In this document: positions 1 to 5,104 of the stretch, piece after piece | How positions within the stretch are numbered: position 1 is the first letter of the stretch | How the letters are laid out: each line of letters starts with the position of its first letter | From: Bacteroidia bacterium | GTDB lineage: Bacteria; Bacteroidota; Bacteroidia; Bacteroidales; P3 | DNA length: 8,602 nucleotides | Direction: 5' to 3' | Assembly (NCBI GenBank): GCA_025999775.1 | Contig: BNXT01000042.1 | Location: 1-8,602 of the forward strand | Program-made: the position numbers and the translations under genes | Notes under the pieces: model-generated | Databases searched by the model: none | Told to the model about the DNA's origin: nothing | Seen by the model: only the letters and a program-made list of their open reading frames with translations

Positions 1-378
1 GTTTGATGGTATTTGAGTTAAACGACAGGCTGTCGCAGACAGCGCCGTGCATGTTCACTTCGCCGGAGAACCCAATAAACGTCTCGGAAAAATGATCGCC
101 GAAATCGTATTGCTTACCTATATCCGTACTAACCTCAATACCCGTTTCGTTAAAATTCACATTCGCATTGAGATAATTGATATTCACCTGCGTTTTATGT
201 CGAAATTTTGTAGGGTCAAGCATATTATCCTCCAGATTGAGGTTGATACCCATGTTAGAATAAATGCGCTTTGGGGATACCGGATAGCCTGTATCTTGCA
301 GTATTGAAAAGCGGTTACGGTTAAAATACAGCATGGAGGATAGTTGCACTTTATCGGTAACGAGGCTGCCAAACAATT
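1..378 (-). pseudogene. Inverted internal fragment of the outer-membrane barrel gene
   Basis: Read on the minus strand, this stretch matches bases 5565-5942 of the barrel gene (position p pairs with 5943-p). I count six mismatches in 378 bases, at 128, 143, 144, 164, 230 and 257. It covers roughly residues 155-279 of the 567-residue protein, with no start or stop of its own, and the matching frame stays open. Four differences are third-position and silent (Ser, Ala, Glu, Ser); the adjacent pair at 143-144 changes Ile to Thr. The match stops sharply at 378 and runs off the window at base 1, so the left limit is unknown. It is either a remnant of a second, diverged copy of the gene or the product of a chimeric join. 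No promoter for it is visible. The duplication is certain; its origin is inference. Confidence 0.85.
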
Positions 379-807
379 ACCGCGCAGGGCTTTAAGTACA
401 AACAATCCTCTGCAAGTTCGTGGATGACAAGTGCAAGCGGCAATATAACAGGACTGACGCCAAATACGCAATATCAGTTTTACGCTTATGCAACCACGGC
501 AAGCGGCACAACCAACGGCACTACTCTGACGTTTACGGCAACTTCTGCTACCGTTACCACGCTTGCCGCTACAAACATTACACATACAATGGCAACGCTG
601 AACAAATCAGTAACGGCAGGCAGCGAAACCATTACCGCGCAAGGCTTTAAATACAAACAATCCTCTGCAAGTGCTTGGATTACAAGTGCAAGCGGCAGTT
701 TAACAGGACTAACGGCAGGTACGCAATATCAGTTCTACGCTTATGCAACAACGACAATAGGCACTATCAATGGCGATACCCTGACGTTTACGACCTCTGG
801 CGCCACC
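376..807 (+). repeat. Tandem 255-base (85-codon) FN3-like repeats
   Basis: ITAQGFKYKQSSAS is encoded at 376 and again at 631, exactly 255 bases apart and in frame. The second copy runs to about 807, where it passes into the sorting-domain linker. The DNA itself is strongly conserved at the start of each unit (near-identical over about 40 bases), which suggests recent unit duplication or homogenisation. More units probably lay upstream of the break at 376-379. Such arrays are easily misassembled. Confidence 0.85.
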
Positions 808-864
808 GGCATTGCCGAGAGTTCTTCCGTTCAACTGTCGATTTACCCCAACCCTGTCGTTAAT

Positions 865-910
865 GGAGAGTTGAGAATTGAGAGCGGAGAGTTAATTGAG
901 AATTGAGAGT
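865..910 (+). repeat. Two direct repeats of a GAGTTGAGAATTGAGAG-type unit at the frameshift
   Basis: A 21-base unit at 865-885, encoding GELRIES, is followed at 886-910 by a second copy carrying four extra bases. The frame that covers the FN3 repeats stops at 904-906 inside the second copy. The frame for the rest of the sorting domain is open only from 900, so the shift lies within about 898-906. Slippage or imperfect duplication in this low-complexity stretch would explain the break. Confidence 0.7.
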
Positions 911-938
911 GGAATTTTATACTGTGAATGGCGTTCTC

Positions 939-966
939 GTAGGGGCAAGGCGCGCCTTGCCCTTAC
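939..966. repeat. 28-base palindrome inside the sorting-domain coding sequence
   Basis: The arms 939-952 and 953-966 are complementary without a spacer: 13 Watson-Crick pairs and one G-T pair, with a perfect 20-base core GGGCAAGGCGCGCCTTGCCC. It is translated as VGARRALPL within the T9SS tail, where a polar/hydrophobic strand is usual. It is far more GC-rich than its surroundings and looks like a dispersed palindromic element that entered a coding region in frame. Whether further copies exist cannot be told from this window. Confidence 0.75.
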
Positions 967-1124
967 AGGGTGGCAACATCATCATTGATATTTCGCATTT
1001 GCCCGCAGGCGAATACATTGTGAAAGTGGGTGGTTCGGCAGGCTCACCAACCAGAACAGCAAAGGTGGTGAAAAAATAATGAATTCTTCTTCATACTTTT
1101 CCTTTTGTCTTGACACATTTTATT

Positions 1125-1159
1125 GTTCATTTTCTTTTGTGCAACAAAAGAAAACGAAC
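1125..1159. repeat. Near-perfect inverted repeat with a 3-base loop
   Basis: Arms 1125-1140 and 1144-1159 pair at 15 of 16 positions (A1129 faces C1155) around the loop GCA. The core is TTTTCTTTTGT/ACAAAAGAAAA. A third related segment, CAAAAGAAAAATG (1160-1172), can compete for the left arm. It resembles REP-like intergenic palindromes. It might end transcription from the left, but it lies about 45 bases past the stop and has no clean T-tract after it. Confidence 0.7.
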
Positions 1160-1175
1160 CAAAAGAAAAATGCTT

Positions 1176-1237
1176 GCTAAAAATAACAGTCGCACACCCC
1201 TGCGCAAGCTGCAGGGTTTTGTGCGACGATTTTTAGC
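1176..1237. repeat. 62-base imperfect palindrome (three-part hairpin)
   Basis: Three stems stack in order: GCTAAAAAT with ATTTTTAGC (1176-1184/1229-1237, 9 bp), GTCGCACA with TGTGCGAC (1189-1196/1220-1227, 8 bp) and CCCTGC with GCAGGG (1198-1203/1211-1216, 6 bp). Small asymmetric internal loops separate them. The form is that of a REP/BIME-like element or a structured RNA. No promoter directly precedes it, so a DNA repeat is more likely. Confidence 0.7.
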
Positions 1238-1303
1238 GGTAAAGTATCACTTCGCTACGCTCGTGATATGAACAATTGAGCATTGAATGTGGAAATTCCC
1301 CCA

Positions 1304-1345
1304 CATTATTCATTATTCATTGTTCATTGTTCATTATTCATTGTT
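1304..1345 (+). repeat. Six tandem heptamers, CATTATT/CATTGTT
   Basis: Six exact 7-base units run without gaps: CATTATT, CATTATT, CATTGTT, CATTGTT, CATTATT, CATTGTT. Only the fifth base varies (A or G). There are no spacers or leader, so this is a simple variable-number repeat, not CRISPR. It ends about 60 bases before the -7 box of the next gene, and copy number may vary between strains. Confidence 0.9.
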
Positions 1346-1380
1346 TCTATAGCGCCTCAAACTATTTTTTAACAGCGAGG

Positions 1381-1411
1381 CTTTTTAGTCTAAATTTTTT
1401 TTGTATCTTTG
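1381..1411 (+). promoter_or_regulatory. Bacteroidota-type promoter for the Hc1/[2Fe-2S] unit
   Basis: TATCTTTG at 1404-1411 is a full match to the Bacteroidota -7 box TAnnTTTG. The -33 region near 1381-1388 (CTTTTTAG) is only a weak match to TTTG. Transcription would start near 1418, giving a leader of about 30 bases before ATG 1447. The leader is A-rich and has no Shine-Dalgarno sequence. Confidence 0.75.
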
Positions 1412-1446
1412 TACTCACGAAAAATCAAACACAAAAATTAAACAGT

Positions 1447-1620
1447 ATGGAAAGTTTAGTAAAACAAATCAAAGCTCAGTATGAACTCTTTGTAGAGAAT
1501 GCTGAAGCACAAGTAGAAAAAGGCAACAAAGCAGCCGGTGGTCGCGCCCGTAAGGCAACGATGGAATTAACGAAGCTCTTCAAAGAATTTCGTAAACAAT
1601 CAGTAGAATCTACAAAATAA
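1447..1620 (+). CDS. Hc1-type histone H1-like DNA-binding protein, 57 aa
   Basis: The 57-residue product starts MESLVKQIKA and contains the signature GNKAAGGRARKAT (about 26-38), followed by a basic helix ending KLFKEFRKQS. This matches the short Hc1 (histone H1-like) proteins common in Bacteroidota, which bind nucleic acid and are thought to help compact or organise DNA. The length is normal for that family. ATG 1447 is chosen because it follows the promoter by about 30 bases, gives the family N-terminus, and an upstream in-frame ATG (1276) lies in repeats before the promoter. The next gene starts 6 bases after the stop, so the two are co-transcribed. The family call is firm; the cellular role is inferred from the family. 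Confidence 0.88.
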   Translation: MESLVKQIKAQYELFVENAEAQVEKGNKAAGGRARKATMELTKLFKEFRKQSVESTK

Positions 1621-1626
1621 AGCGTC

Positions 1627-1800
1627 ATGAGTGAAACTATTTGTCATTGTATGGGCGTGAGTAGAGATGAAATTGTTAGCACCATTAAGGAGAAACATCT
1701 CAAAACTGTTGCACAAGTTGGTGAAGAAACTGACGCAGGAACAGGTTGTGGCGGTTGCCAACCGGAAATTCAAGCAATTTTAGATGAAGTTAACGGGTAG
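1627..1800 (+). CDS. BFD-like [2Fe-2S]-binding protein, 57 aa
   Basis: The small product MSETICHCMGVS... ends ILDEVNG. Four cysteines at C6, C8, C41 and C44 form CxC near the N-terminus and CxxC (TGCGGCQP) near the C-terminus. This is the ligand pattern of BFD-like [2Fe-2S] domains (bacterioferritin-associated ferredoxin, and the matching domains of NirB and NifU-type proteins). The length is typical of stand-alone members. Such proteins carry electrons, for example in releasing iron from bacterioferritin; the partner here is unknown, since no ferritin or reductase gene is in view. It starts 6 bases after the histone-like gene and is followed by a terminator, so it closes a two-gene unit. Its codons and length give no sign of damage. 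Confidence 0.88.
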   Translation: MSETICHCMGVSRDEIVSTIKEKHLKTVAQVGEETDAGTGCGGCQPEIQAILDEVNG

Positions 1801-1825
1801 AAATTGATCTGTCTTTAAAACGTTG

Positions 1826-1862
1826 AGAGAGACTGTCTTTTGGGACGGTCTCTCTTGTTTTA
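1826..1862 (+). terminator. Intrinsic terminator after the [2Fe-2S] gene
   Basis: A 12-bp stem (1826-1837 with 1844-1855; AGAGAGAC paired with GTCTCTCT, one G-T pair) encloses a 6-base loop and is followed by TGTTTTTA. It lies 25 bases after the stop codon at 1798-1800 and separates the two-gene unit from the long operon. Confidence 0.88.
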
Positions 1863-1925
1863 CAGGAATTGTAATAGACGATAAAGTTATTAAAATCGGC
1901 GTGTTAGTAAAAAAGTCTAAAACGT

Positions 1926-1957
1926 TTTGAAAACGGATGTTTTTTTTCCTAAATTTA
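1926..1957 (+). promoter_or_regulatory. Promoter of the TPR-barrel-ribF-yggS operon
   Basis: TTTG (1926-1929) and TAAATTTA (1950-1957) are 20 bases apart, the usual Bacteroidota -33/-7 geometry; the last base of the -7 box departs from consensus. The start of transcription would be near 1964, leaving a leader of roughly 14 bases. A 10-base palindrome AAAACGTTTT (1919-1928) overlaps the -33 box and could be an operator, though this is weak evidence. Confidence 0.65.
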
Positions 1958-1977
1958 CACTCTTAAAGTTGTATAGA

Positions 1978-4900
1978 ATGAAAGTACTAATTCGTTTTGT
2001 AATTTTTGTTTTGTTTGGGCTTGGTTTATGCGGAATGAACGCACAATCTACGTATGCGATAAAGGATATTTCTGCGACCTATCTAGAAGCTGTCAATCTG
2101 TTTAATCTTGGGAAATATGCTTCTTCGTATGAGTTGATGGGAGTTGTTAAACAAGCAGCCTCCGAAACACAGTCGGCATTGGTTGAGAATGCAACGTACT
2201 ATGAAGCCGTGAGCGCCGCTCGACTGCTTCATAAGAATGCCGCTAAATTATTAACCCAGTTCATGGATGATTATCCGGAAAGTAGCCGTGTAAATAGCGC
2301 ATTTATTGAGCTTGCGAATATTTATTACACCCAAAAACTTTATGCGGAATGTATCAATACCCTCAACCGCATTGATGAAAAAGACCTTACAGACAAGCAA
2401 CGAGAGGGGTATCAGTTTAAAAAAGCCTATTCTTACTTCATGATTGGGCAACGCGATAATGCTAAGCCGTTACTATACGTGTTGAAAAATGGAGAGTCGC
2501 AATACCAACCCTTAGCAGCTTACTACTATGCCTACGTGTTGTACCTCGAAGGTAGCTACCAGACAGCGTTGGAAGCCTTTGAACAATTGAAAGAGGATGA
2601 AAATTTCGGAGACATTGTGCCGTTTTATATCATTCAAATTTATTATAAACAGGGCAAAAACGATTCCGTTATTTCGCAGGGCAAGACGTGGATGAACAAA
2701 GCGTCCTCGCGACGTGCGACCGAACTATCGCGACTGATTGGCGAAGCGTACTACAACGAAAATCAATACACCGAAGCGCTACCTTGTTTGCGAACGTATT
2801 TTGCCAAATCAGCCGTTACGCCCACAAGGGAAGATAACTACCTGATGGGTTTTGTCTATTACAGTTTAAAACATTACGATACAGCGGTGATTTATCTGCA
2901 AAAGGTAGCAACAGCCGGACATAATGATTTGATGGCTCAAAACACGCTGTATCATCTGGGTTACAGCTATGTGCAATTAGGCTTAAAACGTTTTGCACAG
3001 GCAGCTTTCAATGATGCGGCTAAATTAGAATTTGATCCACGTATGCAAGAAGACGCTTTTTACAATTACGCTAAATTAGCATACGAATTAGCGATGGCGC
3101 CCTACGATGAAGCGATTAAGTCATTTCAAGCCTATTTGAATAAGTATCCCAATTCCCGCTATGCAGACGAAATTTACGGCTATTTGGTTAAGATGTATTA
3201 CTCTTCCAAGAACTATAAAATAGCATATTCGTTCATATCTCAGGTAAAGCGTAAAGACCCGCAATTATTGGAGGCAATGCAGCGTATTTCGTACAACTAC
3301 GGTATTGAGTTGTTCAACAAAAGGGAGTACCCCGATGCGATAGCTCGGTTTGACGATGCTATGGAGCAAGGTTATGACGACCGTGTAACCGCTTTGGCAG
3401 CGTATTGGCGCGCAGAGGCAATCTACCGATTAGACCGCTACGCCGATGCCATGGTGGCTTTTGATAAGTTCTTGTTTACGTATAATTCCGATAAACTTCC
3501 TGAATATGTTTTGGGTAATTACGGAATGGGTTATACGTTGTTTCAAAGCAAGCAATATACACAAGCGATTCGCTATTTTAACGTTGTGATAGATCGAAAG
3601 AGCAGTGTAAGTAAGGATTTACTGGATGACGCTTATCTGCGTATCGGTGATGCGTATTATATGACCAAAAGCATGTCGGATGCACTCCGGAATTACGATG
3701 CGGCGCTGGCATTGAAGCAACCCGACATGGACTATGCTACCTTGCAAAAAGCTATTTGTTTGGGCGTGCTCGGACGTTATGATGAGAAATTAGCAATCTT
3801 GCAGCAATTGGTTGAAGATTATCCTAAATCACAGTATTTTCCACGTGCTACCAATGAATTGGCATCAGCCTATCTGATTAAAGGTAATGATACGAAGGCG
3901 CTTGAATGTTATCAATTGTTGGCTTCTTCCAAATACGAAAAAGCCGGTTATACAAAGCAAGCCTTGTTGAAACAGGGACTTATCCAGTTCAATGCAGGAA
4001 AGCATCAAGAAGCCTTGAAAACCTTTGAGAAAATCAATGCCGATCATGCCGGTACGGTAGAGGCTAAAGAAGCCTTGATGAGTATTCGCAATATCTATGT
4101 AGCGATGAACAAAGTCGATGATTTCTTTGCCTATATGAAGAAAACCGGCACTAATATGGAAGAGACATTGCAGGATTCCATTAGTTTCTCCGCCGCAGAA
4201 GCGCGTTACATGGCAGGCGACTACAGTGAGGCTAAGGTGGCGCTCGAAAACTATGTTACAAAATTTCAGGATGGGATGTTTATTACAGAGGCGTATAGCT
4301 ATCTTGCCGATTGCGAACTGCATGGCGGTAATATGCGACAAGCACAGATATATTTTGATAAGGTTATTCAGCTTCCGGAATCATTTTACACGGAGAAAGC
4401 TATGATCACAGCGGCAAAAATTGCGTTTGACAGGAATGAGTTCGAGGACGCAATCAAACGGTATCAAGCTATCGCAGAGTATTCGGAAATTCAAGCCAAT
4501 GTTACGATGGCGACTATTGCTACCATGCGTAGCGCCTTCAAAACAGGTAATCTACAGACCATTCTTCACACAATCCAAGACGTGTTAAGACTACCCGGAT
4601 TATCGGACGATATTCACGACGAAGCAATTCATACACAAGCCCAAGCCTTACAACAAGCCGGACAGTTGGATAAAGCACGTGCATTGTACAAAACACTGAA
4701 TAACTCGACCAATGCTCAATATACTAATGAAGCTAAGTACTACGAAATAGAAGATATGTATAGTCAAAACAAACCGGATACTACTGAGAAAATGATATTT
4801 GATTACATCAGTAAATCACCGACTAATGAGTATTATTTAGCTAAAGTTTATATTTTGTGGGGCAATATATATTTCGACAAAGGGAATTATTTGCAAGCTA

Positions 4901-5082
4901 AACAAACCTATCAAAGCATCATAGATAACTACGAAGGCGAAGATGATGTTATTGATTTGGCACGAGAATGTCTGCAAAAAGTGATTAACAAAGAAATAGA
5001 ATTACAAAAAACAGAAGATAGGCAACGTTCGCAGAATGCGACGGACACAGAAGAAGAGCTTCATTTGCCTGATAATTTTTAG
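1978..5082 (+). CDS. Large exported TPR-repeat protein (1034 aa), periplasmic scaffold
   Basis: The product begins with a signal peptide (MKVLIRFVIFVLFGLGLCG, then NAQ, cut probably after Gln23), and the rest is almost wholly tetratricopeptide repeats. Clear examples lie near residues 178-205, 551-578, 664-686 and 957-984, each with the paired-helix pattern of a small residue, Tyr and ALxxYxxA-like positions. The tail is charged (EIELQKTEDRQ, then ELHLPDNF). TPR arrays bind proteins or peptides, so this is likely a periplasmic or outer-membrane-associated scaffold. Cys18 is not in a lipobox, because Leu precedes it, so a lipoprotein is unlikely. ATG 1978 is preferred to the in-frame ATG 1927, which overlaps the promoter and would bury the signal peptide. 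The barrel gene follows after 22 bases, which suggests a working partnership like, but not homologous in detail to, barrel plus TPR-fold SusD pairs. The substrate is unknown. Confidence 0.88.
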   Translation: MKVLIRFVIFVLFGLGLCGMNAQSTYAIKDISATYLEAVNLFNLGKYASSYELMGVVKQAASETQSALVENATYYEAVSAARLLHKNAAKLLTQFMDDYPESSRVNSAFIELANIYYTQKLYAECINTLNRIDEKDLTDKQREGYQFKKAYSYFMIGQRDNAKPLLYVLKNGESQYQPLAAYYYAYVLYLEGSYQTALEAFEQLKEDENFGDIVPFYIIQIYYKQGKNDSVISQGKTWMNKASSRRATELSRLIGEAYYNENQYTEALPCLRTYFAKSAVTPTREDNYLMGFVYYSLKHYDTAVIYLQKVATAGHNDLMAQNTLYHLGYSYVQLGLKRFAQAAFNDAAKLEFDPRMQEDAFYNYAKLAYELAMAPYDEAIKSFQAYLNKYPNSRYADEIYGYLVKMYYSSKNYKIAYSFISQVKRKDPQLLEAMQRISYNYGIELFNKREYPDAIARFDDAMEQGYDDRVTALAAYWRAEAIYRLDRYADAMVAFDKFLFTYNSDKLPEYVLGNYGMGYTLFQSKQYTQAIRYFNVVIDRKSSVSKDLLDDAYLRIGDAYYMTKSMSDALRNYDAALALKQPDMDYATLQKAICLGVLGRYDEKLAILQQLVEDYPKSQYFPRATNELASAYLIKGNDTKALECYQLLASSKYEKAGYTKQALLKQGLIQFNAGKHQEALKTFEKINADHAGTVEAKEALMSIRNIYVAMNKVDDFFAYMKKTGTNMEETLQDSISFSAAEARYMAGDYSEAKVALENYVTKFQDGMFITEAYSYLADCELHGGNMRQAQIYFDKVIQLPESFYTEKAMITAAKIAFDRNEFEDAIKRYQAIAEYSEIQANVTMATIATMRSAFKTGNLQTILHTIQDVLRLPGLSDDIHDEAIHTQAQALQQAGQLDKARALYKTLNNSTNAQYTNEAKYYEIEDMYSQNKPDTTEKMIFDYISKSPTNEYYLAKVYILWGNIYFDKGNYLQAKQTYQSIIDNYEGEDDVIDLARECLQKVINKEIELQKTEDRQRSQNATDTEEELHLPDNF

Positions 5083-5090
5083 TAACAATC

Positions 5091-5094
5091 GGAG
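5091..5094 (+). promoter_or_regulatory. Ribosome binding site of the barrel gene
   Basis: GGAG stands 10 bases before ATG 5105 in the 22-base gap. It supports that start over the in-frame ATG at 5036, which lies inside the end of the TPR gene and would place about 23 residues before the signal peptide. Confidence 0.55.
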
Positions 5095-5104
5095 AATTAA
5101 CACT

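Larger units (their letters stand above)
379..1079 (+). pseudogene. 3' part of a secreted FN3-like repeat protein with T9SS sorting domain, frameshifted
   Basis: The reading frame enters from the join at 376-379 with no start codon; ATG 424 lies inside the first repeat and is not a real start. It encodes about one and two-thirds copies of an 85-residue FN3-like module (QGFKYK, LTGL, TQYQFYAYATT, LTFT) and then a T9SS C-terminal sorting domain with the SIYPNP motif (about 838-855). The first frame stops at 904-906. The rest of the domain (EFYTVNGVLVG, then ISHLPAGEYIVKVGG, ending AKVVKK) continues in the next frame to TAA 1077-1079. Restoring one T near 903 would give an uninterrupted ENLRVEFYTVNG. 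Intact relatives are exported to the Bacteroidota cell surface or medium through the T9SS, which removes this tail. Here the 5' end is lost and the tail is broken, so the gene is probably inactive, unless the frameshift is a sequencing error and the join is artificial. Confidence 0.85.
1080..1446. other. Gene-free spacer rich in palindromes and short repeats
   Basis: I find no supportable coding sequence here. The stretch holds, in order: an A/T-rich palindrome (1125-1159), a long GC-containing hairpin (1176-1237), a 6-bp stem TATCAC/GTGATA (1245-1250 with 1263-1268), a 7-bp stem AATGTGG/CCACATT (1286-1292 with 1301-1307), six heptamer repeats (1304-1345) and the promoter for the histone-like gene. 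The apparent open frame across the heptamers is a repeat artefact. Confidence 0.75.

Noticed and set aside
47..307. Open plus-strand frame of 86 codons at the left edge
   Set aside because: It is antisense to the barrel fragment; the same frame also appears antisense within the intact barrel gene at 5636-5896, so it only reflects the repeat.
424..426. ATG as the start of the FN3-repeat gene
   Set aside because: It lies inside the first repeat module after QSSASSW, and the frame is already coding upstream at 376, so the real start is lost.
184..585. Minus-strand open frame of 133 codons crossing the join at 378
   Set aside because: It is a wrong frame of both the barrel fragment and the FN3 repeats, has a Cys-rich unnatural composition and matches no family.
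1304..1345. CRISPR array
   Set aside because: The units are 7 bases long and contiguous, without spacers, and no cas gene is near.
1276..1446. N-terminal extension of the histone-like gene from ATG 1276
   Set aside because: It would be translated from heptamer repeats and across the promoter; the family N-terminus starts at 1447.
1927..1977. Earlier start of the TPR protein
   Set aside because: This segment contains the promoter -7 box and would put 17 residues before a clear signal peptide.
5036..5104. Earlier start of the barrel protein
   Set aside because: It overlaps the TPR gene and precedes the signal peptide; GGAG at 5091 points to ATG 5105.
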